Assembly: GCA_030035585.1 (NCBI GenBank)
Contig: CM057465.1
Coordinates: forward strand, 31,948,001-32,012,000
Length of the DNA: 64,000 nucleotides
From: Dugong dugon
Lineage: Eukaryota; Chordata; Mammalia; Sirenia; Dugongidae
Reading direction: 5' to 3'
The notes below the pieces were generated by a model. That model searched no databases. It had not been told where the DNA came from and worked only from the letters and a program-made list of their open reading frames with translations. Below are positions 23,205 through 34,218 of the stretch, one piece after another. Positions within the stretch are counted from its first letter, which is position 1. Every line of letters begins with the position of its first letter. A program made the translations under genes and the position numbers.

Positions 23205-23300
23205 TTGAGCCTCAGCTCTTCATACATAAAACTGAGATAACATCTTGCCTAACTGCTTCACAAGGTTGATACGGGATCAAATGGTAATATGTGCATCAGT
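23205..23300 (+). mobile_element. MIR fragment
   Basis: The sequence gagcctcagctcttcataca then taaaactgagataacatctt and a ttcacaaggttgatacgg block is the central and 3' part of a plus-oriented MIR. Confidence 0.5.
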
Positions 23301-23900
23301 TACTTTTTGCTGCAAAACAAACCCACTCTAAAACTTAGTGGTTTATAAAAACATATAGTAACTTAAAAAAAAAAACAAAAAAACACTGCTGTCAAGTCAA
23401 TTCTGACTCATAGCTACCCCGTAGGGTTTCCAAGGCTGTGAATCTTTACAGAAGCAGACTGCCGCATCTTTCTCCCAAGGAGTGGTTGATGGGTTCAAAC
23501 CGCTAACCTTTTGGTTAGCAGCCGAGTGCTTTAACCACTGCACCACCAGGGCTTCTTATATTAACTTAGGATTCTGTAATTTGGACTTAGAGCTTAGCTT
23601 AGGGGCTCATCTAATGGTCTTCGCTGTGGTCTCTCATGAGGGGCTTCTACCGGGATTGGATGGTCCACAATGGCCTCAGTCACATGTCTGGCAGTTAGCT
23701 ACAGCTGTTGTTCTGGGCACTTCTGTACTCCACATGGATTCTTCAGCATATTCCAAGAGGGCAAGCCCAATGTACAAGCACGTTTCAAGCCTCTGCTTGC
23801 ATCACATTACTAATAAACCAAGTCATTTGGCCAACCCTGAAGTCAACATGGAGGGGATTATACAAACATGTAGCTACCAGAAGGTATACTTTGTCAAGGA
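23301..23900 (-). repeat. Ancient interspersed repeat, interrupted by AfroSINE
   Basis: The order tcagttactttttgctgcaa, aacttagtggtttataaaaa, then after the SINE a gatggtccacaatggcctca block, ccaagagggcaagcccaatg and a caagcctctgcttgcatcac block fits a common old mammalian repeat. A related fragment is at 26310-26448 and continues at 28383-28860. I recognise the pattern but not the exact name. The 174-codon frame at 23482-24006 reads through it and is not a gene. Confidence 0.55.
23355..23568 (-). mobile_element. AfroSINE, long variant, with TSD
   Basis: Reverse-oriented, 23366-23557. It has an A-rich tail, the long-variant middle (cagactgccgcatctttctc) and the head end cactgcaccaccagggcttc. 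Flanks atagtaactta (23355-23365) and atattaactta (23558-23568) form an 11-bp duplication with one mismatch. Confidence 0.92.
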
Positions 23901-24915
23901 CCATTACTGTAACAATTTACCAAAAATGTATTTTGTACATTGCAAAGAATCATACAGATATAAGAATTTCAATAGACTAGTAAAATACACAAATCATATA
24001 AAGTAAATCTGGACTATGTAAATTTATCAACGTCTGGCCTTCCACCACCACTGCTCTCCTACCTGCCTGACCATTGATCTCATTTGCTAACATGTAGTAA
24101 ATTTTATTAATTTAAATTTCATCAATTTTTTTTACAATGGCAATGCATTTGAGATTCATGTCTGCAATAGTGCTCAAGATAAATGGAAGGACCAAAAGAT
24201 AGGCAGACAGAAAAGGATATCTGATATATATTAGGCTGGAAGAAAAGAGTGATCACAAACTGGGTGAAATAAAAATTAGATGTGGAGATATATAATTCAT
24301 AACCTTAAAAAATGTAATGATTAATATCACATACAGAGAAAGACAGAAAGAAATTGAGATATCCTCTATGTTCCCCAAAACACCACTTAATGTCATTCCA
24401 AAAAGAAAAACTATATATATGTTTAGAACAAGTGAAAAGGAAGAAAAAAAAATTTCAGCTAGTTTGTCCATTAGCTATACTCAGTAGTCAAGAACTCTGA
24501 GAGAAAGATCTTTTTTTGCTCTAAAATATGCTATTCATGCTAAATCCTGGACTCATTTTCTTCACTACTGTTCTTAGGCAACCTAGACAAAAAGTGAACA
24601 TTCCCTTCACACAATCACACTTAAGGGCCATTTCTTATGCCATCTCTTACTCTTCCTTTCTTCAGACTACATTAGTTTCTAAGATGTTCTTCAAAAGATT
24701 CGTTTCCAAACCCTTCAACCACTTTCACTGCACTCCTCTAAATCCTGCCTCAACTTTCAACACCCGTCTCTGGGGAGCGAAGCTCCTTCACTTTAAGGTG
24801 TGTTTAACCAGCAACAACTATAATGCAAAGTTAACCTCTCCAACACTGGATTGTTTTGAAGATTAAATAAATAGATACAGTTTTCTTAAAAAGGGCTTAG
24901 AATAGTACCTAGTAT
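23901..24915. other. No recognisable gene or repeat
   Basis: AT-rich. The 112-codon frame at 24528-24866 shows no family signature, and I see no splice or codon-use support for it. Confidence 0.4.
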
Positions 24916-25250
24916 CAAATATGGTGAGGCATTGGTGGTTCAGTGGTAGAAATCTCACCTTCCACGAGGGAGACCTGGGTTCAATTCCTGGTCAATATAC
25001 CTCATGCTCAGCCAGCACACCTCTGTCGGTGCAGACTTGCATGTTGCTACAATGATGAATAGATTTCAGCAGAGCTTTGACTAGGAAGAAAGGCCTGGAA
25101 ATCTACTTCTAAAAATCAGCCAGTGAAAACCCTACGGATCCCCAACTGATCATGAGGATGGAGCAGGAGCGGACAGCATTTTGTTCCATTGTGCATGGAG
25201 TCAGCATGAGTCAGGGGCCAATTCAACAGCAGCTAATATTCAAACATGGT
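24916..25250 (+). mobile_element. tRNA-Gly-headed SINE with RTE tail, with TSD
   Basis: The SINE is 24926-25240. Bases 24929-24999 align over about 71 nt with tRNA-Gly(GCC) at roughly 85 percent by eye, including the A box tggttcagtgg and the B-box region ggttcaattcc. A unique body follows (tcatgctcagccagcacacc, then an aagaaaggcctggaaatct block). The tail (gatggagcaggagcggacag, then gcatgagtcaggggc and agctaa) matches the 3' end of RTE. caaatatggt (24916-24925) and caaacatggt (25241-25250) flank it. It is a dispersed SINE copy, not a tRNA gene. Confidence 0.9.
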
Positions 25251-25679
25251 TAGCTAGCAGTCCTTACAGTAGTAGTAATAGTGGTTGTTTGACACATAAA
25301 TTTTAAACTTTCTCATGTGCTGGCATCGTCACTAACAGTACTACATAGTATATTATTACGTAGCTTCTTAGCCATTATGACTGCTAGCTCTTCTTCACCT
25401 ATATTCATGCAGAATCAATGGTTTCCTATTTGAGCATTCCATTTTTTAAAGTTTATTCATTTATGAAAGTCATTCAGAATTTGAAATCAACTTCTCAATT
25501 TCAAAGCAGTTTTCCCAGGTTTGCCTATGATTGTAAGGTAAAATTGTTACTGTAGATTAAGTAAACTATGAAGGCCTAAGCAGGGGTTGGGGACAAGGGC
25601 AGTAACGTTTAGTGGGTATTATGCTGAACCAGAGTAAGAAATAGCTGTATGCTTTGAAGGATCATCGAATTTAATTCCA
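25251..25679. other. No recognisable gene or repeat
   Basis: AT-rich sequence with no landmark. Confidence 0.4.
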
Positions 25680-25935
25680 ATAATAATAACAACATGTAGT
25701 AAGCATTTACTATGTACCATATTATGCTAAAGAGTTTACATATATTATTTTTTTATCCTGATAAGAATACAATGGGGTGGGTACTCATATTATTCCCATT
25801 TTTACAAAATGAGTAAGTTCTGTCTTAAAGAGGTTGAGTTATTGCTTAAGGCTATACACCCAATTATTGCCAATGCCTGAGTTCAAATCCAGGTCAGACT
25901 CTAGAAGCTGAGTGTCTTATCCTTAAATACACTTC
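25680..25935 (-). mobile_element. MIR
   Basis: The plus strand shows aagcatttactatgtaccat, a gtactcatattattcccatt block, then a ggttgagttattgcttaagg block and ttcaaatccaggtcagactc, which is a nearly full minus-strand MIR. Confidence 0.75.
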
Positions 25936-25984
25936 CTGTCCAGGCTCTCCAAAAAAAATCCTATAAAGGAGTTACCAGCTCTAT

Positions 25985-26095
25985 TTCGTAGGTGAGGAAA
26001 CTGAGACTCAGAAAAGTTAGAACAACTTGTCCAAGATACCACCACAAACAGCAGATGTAAGATTCAAACCCAGAAACAGTCTAATTCTAGGGTAA
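25985..26095 (-). mobile_element. MIR, second fragment
   Basis: ggtgaggaaactgagactca, then aacttgtccaagataccac and agattcaaacccagaaac is the head-side half of another minus-strand MIR. It sits about 50 bp after the first and repeats part of it, so it is a separate insertion or a local duplication. Confidence 0.7.
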
Positions 26096-26309
26096 AACAA
26101 AAAAATAGTAAGACCATCATGGTCCCAGGAAGCACCAGTCTGCAAATATGAATTGCTTGTTAAACTATTTAGACAAACTTGTCATTCACAAGTCCAAAAT
26201 TAAGCTTTGAAAATAAAGAAATAAACCAGTGAAACCTGTATGCTAAACAGCCTTTAAATCTCTTTTTAATATATGCTGTCACTGACAACTACCACTGAAA
26301 AAAGCAGTC

Positions 26310-26448
26310 ACACTGCATCAAACATGATAAATTATCCAAAATTTAGGGGCTTAAAACAACAGTCATTTATTTTGCTCATGGATCTGCCTTTTGGCAGTGA
26401 CAGGTCACCTCTACTCCACATGTCATCAGCTGTTGGTAGCTTGAATGG
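26310..26448 (-). repeat. Ancient repeat, outer layer of nested stack, left part
   Basis: atgataaattatccaaaatt, ggcttaaaacaacagtcatt and a tgctcatggatctgcc block show the same ancient repeat type as 23301-23900. Its continuation appears on the far side of the nested insertions at 28383-28860. Confidence 0.55.
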
Positions 26449-26518
26449 TGTTATGGACTGAACCGTATTGCTTCGAAAGATATAGTGACATCCTAGCCTC
26501 TGTGCCTGTGAATGTGAC

Positions 26519-27028
26519 TGTCATGGATTGAATTGTGTCCCCCCAGAATATCTGTCAACTTGGCTAGGTCATGATTCCTAGTATTGTATGATTGTCTACC
26601 ATTTTGTCATCTGATGTGATTTCCCTATGTGTTGTAAATTCTATCACTATGATGTAATAAAATGGATTAGCAGCAGTTATATTGATGAGATCTACAAGAT
26701 TAGATAGTGTCTTAAGCCAATTTCTTTTGAGATATAAAAGAGAGAAGCAAGCAGAAAAACTTGGGAACCTCATACCACCAAGAAAGCAGGGCCAGGAGGA
26801 CAGCACGTCCTTTGGACTCAGGGTTCCTGTGCAGAGAAGCTCCTACTCCAGGGGAAGATTGACAACAAGGATCTTCCTCCAGAGCCAACAGAAAGAAAGC
26901 CTTCCCCTGGAGCTGATGCCCTGAATTTGGACTTGCAGCCTACTAGACTGCGAGAGAATAAATTTTTCTTTGTTAAAGCCATCCACTTGTGGTTATTTCT
27001 GTTACAGCAGCACTAGATGACTAAGACA
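26519..27028 (+). mobile_element. MaLR-type LTR inserted in the MLT1-like LTR
   Basis: Begins TGTCATGGATTGAATTGTGT and ends gcactagatgactaagaca. It contains tataaaagagagaagcaagc (TATA-like) and a polyadenylation-like gagaataaattt. It belongs to the same family as 20418-20897. Flanks gtgac and gtggg share only three of five bases, as expected for an old 5-bp duplication. Confidence 0.83.
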
Positions 27029-27287
27029 GTGGGCTTGTTTGGAAATAGAGTTTCTTTTGTTATCAGTTAAATATAACAAGGTCAAACTAGAGGAGGAGGA
27101 GTCCTAATCCTAATCTCTTCTGAGTGGTGTGTTATAAAACAGAAGAATAGATGCAGAAAAAAGTCATATACATATGAGGAAGACACCATGTGAAGATCAG
27201 TCTACCAGTCAAGGAATACCAAGAAATGCCTAAGGTTACCAGAGCTGAAGAAGACAAGGAAATATCTTCCCGTAGAGGCAACAACGG

Positions 27288-28245
27288 CTTGGAAGAAGTA
27301 CAACCAGAATGCTCCTTAGAAGCAAGGATGGTGAGACTATGTCTTACATACTTTGGAGATGTTATCAGGAGGTACCAGTCTTTGGAGAAGGAGCGTCATG
27401 CTCGGTGTGATGGTTAAGATTGTATGTCAGCTTGGCAAGCCATAATTCTCAGTGTTTTAGCAGTTGTACAATGTTGTGATCACTTCCCTGTTGAAATTTG
27501 ATATGTGATCACCCCCATGATGGAATCTGCTGAGTGGTACAGGCGGGGGTGGGGCCTGTGGCAGCTCACCGCCCCCTCAGCTTCATCTCTCTGACCTCTG
27601 CTGGTTACTTCCTGCTACTTGTTTTGCCAAAGTTTTTGGCTTGTTCCAGACTCAGCAGCTGCCTCTTGTTGTCTCACCTCCGGTTCTTGGAACTTGAGCT
27701 AGCAGCTTACCTGTTGTTCTTGGAATCCATCCGTCTTCACAGCCTGCCAGCAAGAGTCCTGTTCCCTGACCTGCTGATCTTGGGTTCACCAGCCCCTGCA
27801 GCTACCTGAATCAGGAGAAACGTTGCGGTCTTGTCTGCGGGGCTTGGAATTCGTGGACCTTCACAGTCTGCTCTCCGACCTGCCAACCTTGGGTTTGCCA
27901 GCTTCTGTGGCCTCTACCCTTATCCCTGGACTTGGGACGTTTTAGCCGCTACAATTGTGTGAACTGTTTCCTTGATATAAATCTCTCTCTATATATATAT
28001 TTATACGCTTTACTGGTTTTGCTTCTCTAGAGAACCCAACCTAAGACACTTGGTAAAGTACAGGGTCAGCAAAAAACAGGAAGACCTTCAACGAGATGGA
28101 CTGACACAGTGGCTGCAACAACAGGCTCAAGCATAACAATGATTGTGAGCACGGTGCAGGAGAGGGTAGTGTTTCATTGTGTGGTGCATAGCGGCATGAT
28201 GAGTCAGCACCAACTCAACGGCACCTAACAACAACAACAACAGAG
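27288..28245 (+). mobile_element. RTE LINE 3' end, split by a solo LTR
   Basis: 27288-27405 encodes the RTE C-terminal LEEVQPECSLEARM, then LTYFGDVIRR and SLEKE. After the LTR, 28049-28245 continues with gtacagggtcagcaaaaaac, ggactgacacagtggctgca and the tail caactcaacggcacctaaca (caacaa repeat). It is strongly 5'-truncated. The flanks agaggcaaca and agagctaaca could be a decayed TSD. Confidence 0.88.
27401..28053 (+). mobile_element. ERVL-family solo LTR with 5-bp TSD
   Basis: The LTR is 27406-28048, from TGTGATGGTTAAGATTGTAT to gcttctctagagaacccaac then ctaagaca. It is flanked by ctcgg (27401-27405) and cttgg (28049-28053). It matches the LTRs of the 12.5-19.6 kb provirus in its ends, TA microsatellite site and body, though with its own extra blocks. 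It interrupts the RTE sequence exactly. Confidence 0.92.
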
Positions 28246-28382
28246 CTAACAGAGACCACAGCCCTGCCAATGCCCTGAATTTGGACTTCTAGCCTCCAAA
28301 ACCGTGAGACAAATACCTGTTCTCTAAAGCTACTCACCTTATGGTATTTTGTTATGGCAGCCCTAGGAAGCTAAGACTACTG

Positions 28383-28860
28383 GGGTCTGGAAAATCCACT
28401 TTCAAGGTAGTTCACTCACATTAAAGAAAGGTAGGTGCAGACTGCTGAAATCAGCAGAGGCCTCAGCTCCTCTCTTCATAGGTTCCTCTGAGGGGTATTT
28501 GGGCTTTTTCATGGAAGACAGTTGTATTCCAAGAATAAGCATTCCAAGAGAATCAAGCAGAGGCTGTACTGTTTTTTAAGGCAGTTAGGGAATCACATGG
28601 AGCCCTGGTGGCATGGTGGTTAAGAGCTTGGCTGCTAACCAAAAGGTAGGCAGTTCAAATTCACTAGCTGCTCCTTAAAAACTCCATAGGGCAAATCTAC
28701 TCTGTCCTACAGGGTCACTATGAGTCGGAATCCACTTGACTGCAATCGGGTCTGGTTTGGTAGGAAATCACATAGTGATGCTTTGCCACAGTCACAACGA
28801 CACCCACTGAAAGGAGTGTCAAAGTTACAAAGTGATTATATTCTCATTCCTTTTACATTA
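28383..28860 (-). repeat. Ancient repeat, outer layer of nested stack, right part
   Basis: aaggtagttcactcacatt, gtattccaagaataagcatt, gagaatcaagcagaggctgt, an aatcacatagtgatgctt segment and gaaaggagtgtcaaagttac are the later part of the repeat begun at 26310. An AfroSINE interrupts it. Confidence 0.5.
28591..28773 (+). mobile_element. AfroSINE with TSD
   Basis: 28599-28764, head gagccctggtggcatggtgg to tail cgggtctggtttggtagg. aatcacat occurs at 28591-28598 and 28766-28773. It is inserted in the ancient repeat. Confidence 0.92.
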
Positions 28861-31249
28861 AAAGTTTCAGTTCTTTAACCCAAACAACTTTAGGCCCATT
28901 CCCAATTCTAGAATCAACCCTGTCTCTAGCAGAGTATATACAAAGCCCTGTTCAAGCAACTCAGTGGCTTCATGGTGAGATCTAACTTCAGGAAGTTCTA
29001 CTAACTTGTCATGTGATCCAGGCCTCAGGGGTTTAGTGAGGGTAACAAGTACACAGGGACAATTTCTAAGTTAAGATCCCCCCCCCAATTTCAAGATGAA
29101 TAGATGATGATAGCAGGGACAAGTCAGCAGAAGCTCCTTCCCACCTCTTGTCTGGCTGCCTCAGTCAGGCACCTTTCATATTTGTGGCAACTCAGGACAC
29201 CATTTGACACCTCGTCTGGTGCCCCCTTGGATTTGCCCCTCTGCCCCCCACTACCACTACGCCTCTGTAAGGCCTCTATAGACCTCAGTTTCCTTATCTA
29301 TAAAATGAGGGAGTAGGTCTAGGTGACCTCCAAGGCCCCCTGAGATCTATCATCAAAGTAACTTGTTTCCAACCTATTCTCCTGTAAATATACCTCCTAT
29401 CTCATACTCTAGTGTCCATTCAGAGACAAAATTTTCTGCTTCTGAAAATTCCCATCTGTGAGTAAGCACCTAGTACCTGCTGCTACACCCTTCTGAAAAG
29501 AGAACCAGCCTCTAGGATTACCATCTGTCACTCAGCTGCCCCCAAATGACTAAGAAAGTAGATGCTGGATTTGGTACCTGGTTTAAACCAAGTTCTAGCT
29601 ACCTGGACATTTTGTAGTATGACTTGTTATAGTCTTATCTTTAGACTCAGGCCCTGAATGCCTTTCTAGGAAAACAGACTCTGTCTCAGATTTCATGCTC
29701 ATCCTTGGTGTTCAGCTAAGAAGTTTCTAGAAAATTGCCTTGATTTTCTGACCTGGAATTCCCCACTGCCATCTGATTGTGGTTCTAAAGGTTATTCTAC
29801 TGACGTTTCTGTTTCCAGAACTGTCTTTAACAAAAATATAGTGTATATTTGTATTTTTCACCTTGACTTTTCCTTCTATCTGCAAAAATGGCAATAAAAC
29901 CTCCCAAAAATCTTCTCTAAGTCAATTTGAAAACTTCTATTATGTATGACATGTTTTGATGGGAGTTTTAATTGGACACATAAAACTAATTTAAGTGTCA
30001 GCAATATTCTTTCTAATATGCATGTATACATATTCTTCATCTGACAATAAAAATGACATACAGAAGGTTAAAAATTATTGTGTAGGAGTAAAGATTGCCT
30101 TAGAAAACATTGTACATTGTAATTCACCATGAATACCTCTTTTTATATAACTGACATTGTGTTAATAATTATAATAGTTTCACTTGTCACTATAAAGGGA
30201 AAAAGCAGAACACTGGTTGTATTGTACAAAGACAGATTCACCAAGTGTATTGCCTGATGAATATTAACCATTATTTATTTTTTAAGTTTTCATCTGTTCT
30301 TTAAATTAGCATGACATAAGTATGCACAGGCCACTAAATATTCTGAAATATGAGTTATTGAAAGATGTATTATCCTTAGACATCCTTAGAATGCGAAGGT
30401 GGTAGGCTCATGCATTCACATTGTGCGACAGAGCAGATGTAGTCAGAGAATTGGTACTTTTCCACCAATACTTTAATATATTATGTATTAATTTATTAAA
30501 CAGTTGGCGATTGTACTCAGTTGGGACTACTAGAACTGCAAACTATGCTTGTACAACTAACTTTGAGAATGTATTCCAGGGTTTCCTCTCCATTTGGTCA
30601 TTATTTATAGCTTAATCTTGTAAATATTCTAACCTTGAAGATACTTTATAAACATTATTGGGTGCTCAAAGTTCTTGTTATTGTTCAAATTGTGAATTAT
30701 CTTGGTTAATGGTCTCTTCTTTTGACATAGAAATTGCATTACCCAGACTCAGGAAAGAATCTCTTTGTAGCTGAAATACTCAAAGGTTCCCCACCAACTC
30801 CAAGTCCCATTAAACTTACAGTAAAATGGATAGGAAAGTCAAGGGAATGGATTTTGTTTACAGTAATCAGCAACATGATTATCACAAATTCACTGAAGTG
30901 TGTTTAGGACCCCTCTGATCTTCTGTGATATTTGTAGGGGGAAAATCACTGAACGGAAAGCCTTGCGACAGTTGTGGTCCCATTTTAAATCCAGAACCAA
31001 GTCATTTACCTGCCCATCTCAATTGTTTTCATTCCTAAAATGCAACGGTCAGCCCTTGTCTTAACTTGCTAAAAACTGGATCCTCTCTACAGAAAAACGT
31101 ACCTAAAACCATTTACGGATGAAATTTCAGTAGCTACAAGGTCTTCTTAAAACTTTCCCATGTTCCTTTTACAATATCCATAATCCCCAAATGCATGGAC
31201 CCATGATTTGTAACCCTCTGTGAATAAGTTCCATAAATTTTATATTTGC
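28861..31249. other. Mostly unassigned, with one MIR/L2-like scrap
   Basis: At 29275-29350 tagacctcagtttccttatc then a tgacctccaaggccccctg block resembles a MIR or L2 remnant. The rest is AT-rich, with no gene or repeat that I can support. Confidence 0.4.
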
Positions 31250-31434
31250 TACTGCTTATTTGGAGCCCTGGTGGTGCAGTGGTTAAGGGTTTGGCTGCTA
31301 ACCAAAAGGTCAGCAGTTCAAATACACCACTTGCTCCTTGGAAACCCTTTGGGGCAGTTCTGCTCTGTCTTATAGGGCCACTATGAGTCGGAATCAACTC
31401 GACGGCAACAGTTTGGTTTTTTTACTGCTTATTT
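31250..31434 (+). mobile_element. AfroSINE with perfect 12-bp TSD
   Basis: 31262-31422, from ggagccctggtggtgcagtg to a ggcaacagtttggttttt tail. tactgcttattt is found at 31250-31261 and 31423-31434. The perfect duplication and well-kept sequence suggest a comparatively recent insertion. Confidence 0.94.
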
Positions 31435-31799
31435 ACATAGTGAGTCTAAGCTAGTTTTATTAAAATGAATATCCGATTTTCCTTTCTTTTGTGGAAAAAC
31501 AAACGTATAAAACAATGGTCATTTCCTACATCTTTTCTAAATCATTAATCTTATTTCATATGACTTAGTTATATATATGTATATATATACACACACATAT
31601 AGATACATAGTTCGATACTCCTGTGATCACCATGATTTTTTTCATTTATTTGTGAAATGTGATAGAAAAACTAGATATAATAATTTAAAAGTGTTAATCA
31701 GTTTCAAAGACAGAAGAACAATAATTTCCAGGGCCTTCCTACACTATATGCTGGAAAATAGTGCAATATATGTGTTCTAAATGGTTTTTTTTTTGTTGT
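31435..31799. other. AT-rich, with a TA/CA simple repeat
   Basis: A short TA/CA-rich stretch (tatatatgtatatatatac) lies near 31571-31600. No other feature could be supported. Confidence 0.45.
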
Positions 31800-32630
31800 T
31801 GTTGTTGTTAATTGTGGAATACTTCAAACATATAGAAAAATTCTGAATATAGTATAATGAATACTCTGTGCCCACCCAAAATTCATGTATATCAATATCA
31901 TGTCATATTTGTTTCAGGTCTTCTGTTGTTGCTTATTTCATTTAGAAATGAAAATGCTACAGCTACAGCCAAAGCTTGACACTCTCATTCCTTGTTGCTG
32001 CTTCACCAGAGATAATTACTATTCTGTAGTTGGTATATTTCATTCCCATGCAGGAATTTTTGGGATATAGATATACCCCCCCAGTGATAGGATATATACT
32101 ATAGTTTTGTGTGGTGTTAGGAATTAATATAAACGGTATCTACACTATTCAGTTAAATCTTGCTTTTTATAACATTTTATCTTTGAAATGTACATGTTAT
32201 TAAAAGCAGATCTCAGTTATTACTTATAACTGCTGTGTAGTAGTCCATTACATGGATAAACCGCTGCTAATTTATCTAATCTAATAATGAAATAGATGTT
32301 TCACATTTGCACTATTAAAAATAGGACAGTAATCACCATACTTGTGCCTGTGTGTGAATTTCTCCAGGATAAATACCCAGAATAGAAACGCTAAGTCATG
32401 GGGGATGTGCCTCTTCAACTTCAATAAATAATGGTAAATATATACATATCTATAACAATTATAATAATTTGTATTTTGACAGTGTGTGTTTCCATTTTAT
32501 CACATCTCGCCAGCTCTCAGTACCATTAAGTGTATTAACCATTTCTGATGAGCGTGAAACAATATCTACTCATTGGTATAATTTACATTTCCCTTGTAAA
32601 CACTTTTACTGAGTCTATTTACCATTGTGC
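31800..32630 (-). mobile_element. Old L1M, ORF2 end and 3' region
   Basis: Plus-strand landmarks of minus-strand L1M appear: atagtataatgaatactctg, a tttcattcccatgcagga block, ctgctgtgtagtagtccatt, gataaatacccagaatagaa, then a tcacatctcgccagctctca block. The copy is AT-enriched and decayed. It joins an oppositely oriented L1 segment at about 32640. Confidence 0.68.
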
Positions 32631-32639
32631 TAATGTTTT

Positions 32640-33190
32640 ATTGAGGGAACTGAGAAAATAAAAATAACCAAAAGCTACCAAGGATTGGAAAGGGAAGAAA
32701 AAATAAAAACATTATTTGCAGATCATCAGACTTTATACTTAGAACATTCAAGAGACTTCACACAATTTTAAACTAATGAGAGAGTTTAACAAGTTTGCTG
32801 GCTACAAGAGCAACACAAAAATTCTTAACATTGGTTTAAAATTTAAATATTTTAACATTTTAATATTTTAGTTAAATATTTCAATATTTACTGAATTGAC
32901 AATAGCAACAAAAATCGTAAGACATCTAAGGGTAAATCTAACAAAACATGTGCAAAATATTTATAGGGATAAACACAAAGCTTTATAAAAATTATAAAAA
33001 AAGACCTAATAGAAGGCGAGATAAATTTTCCTCAATGAAAAGAAGACAATCCTCCTCACATTAATCTATAAATTTATTGCAGTTCCAATCACTATCCAAT
33101 TGTGTTTCATTAAAATTTGACTATATTCCCATTATATTTATATGGAAAATTAAGGCCCTACACTAAACAACTCATGATATGATTGATTCA
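32640..33190 (+). mobile_element. Old L1M, ORF2 RT region, opposite orientation
   Basis: tatttgcagatcatcagact corresponds to the RT catalytic FADD region, followed by tttgctggctacaagagcaa, gacaatagcaacaaaaatcg and an attcccattatatttatatgg end. This is the RT middle of an L1M, inverted relative to 31800-32630. The arrangement fits a 5' inversion within one minus-strand insertion. Confidence 0.65.
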
Positions 33191-34218
33191 AGGTCACTGG
33201 CACACGAAAGTGAAATTAAAACAACTCAAGAACTAAGTTACAAGTTTTCAAGAATGGTATATAAGAAATGTAATCCATAGTCATTCCAGGAAAAAAATGT
33301 GGAAGGAAGGTAGCCAGGAAAGATGATTCTTTCGATTAAAATTGGGCCTAGAATTTTGGATAAAATTTAAATAGGCAGGAGAGGAAAAGAAAAGGTCATT
33401 CCTGAAAGGTGAAATGGCGTGAGCAAAGCACAACCATGAAGTTAGGCAATAACAGGGATAGAGCCCAGGGCTTACGTCTCCACATGTAGGCATTCCAGCT
33501 GCCAAGCTCTAGGCATGGAGAGACCAAAGTAACCTAGCATTCATATAACCAGGATGCACAAACATTTGTGATGTGGACAGTATTTCTTGGGCAATTATCC
33601 CAAGGTTAGGGTTTGAAGGCTAGAGAGTAAATATTTAAAATAGTGGAGTCCAAATTATAAAGACACTTAAATAACAGGCTTAGGAGTTTGGATTTGATTC
33701 TAAAAGAAAAAAAATTTTTTAAATGTATCTATTGTATAAAAATTTGGCAAAAACCATATAGTGTTAGTTAAGAATCGATAGGACCTTAATTGTAATATTC
33801 TGCAAAGTATACAAATCTATAATTCATTGTCACATGCAAATTTAACAAAGTCCCAATTTTATCCTTTACATGGCTAATAAGGGAATAAATGAAATAACCT
33901 CCATTCAAACTGACAAAGCTTAATAGTCCTTCCATGGTTGACATCCAATCTGTGACAACTATTCATTCAATATGAGCTCTCAGTACTTTTTCCTCCTTGA
34001 CTTGCTTTTAAACTATCAATGTTCAGGTTAGGAGTCCTGCCTGGCCCTCTCTATATAAATAATACAGAGCAAGTGTCCTTCTTCTGGATAAATCTTCCTG
34101 TTGTTAAAAAATAACTAGCATTTGAATCAAACAATGCATCAATGACTTGGTGACTATGGCTTTTAATATCCTCCTTGGGAAGAATAAAAGAAAAAGTCTT
34201 TTTATGCAGATAATATAT
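33191..34218. other. Unassigned, possibly an old repeat
   Basis: 33270-33700 contains gagcaaagcacaaccatgaa and a ttaggagtttggatttgatt segment that recall a common old mammalian repeat, but I cannot name it. The remainder is AT-rich and featureless. Confidence 0.35.

Larger units (their letters stand above)
26449..28381 (+). mobile_element. MLT1-like MaLR LTR, split in three parts
   Basis: The part at 26449-26518 starts tgttatggactgaaccgtat and reaches cctgtgaatgtgac. The part at 27029-27287 continues with cttgtttggaaatagagttt. The part at 28246-28381 gives ccctgaatttggacttctag then gttatggcagccctaggaag and ctaagac. Together they follow the order of one MLT1-type LTR. The interruptions are another LTR (26519-27028) and an RTE end that itself holds an ERVL solo LTR. 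Confidence 0.78.

Noticed and set aside
23482-24006. A 174-codon plus-strand frame
   Set aside because: It begins inside a reverse AfroSINE and runs through an ancient repeat; no protein signature.
24528-24866. A 112-codon frame as a possible host gene
   Set aside because: No domain, low-complexity Ser/Thr/Phe mix, no splice or start context support.
24929-24999. A functional tRNA-Gly gene
   Set aside because: The head has about eleven changes, including in the stems, is joined to a SINE body and RTE tail, and is flanked by a TSD; the copy at 35951 shows the same structure.
27534-27809. A 91-codon frame with a hydrophobic start
   Set aside because: It lies entirely within the ERVL solo LTR; chance frame.
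28220-28245. CAA repeats read as a CRISPR-like or trinucleotide array
   Set aside because: They are the normal short tandem tails of RTE and related SINEs, also seen at 36248, 49082 and 63874.
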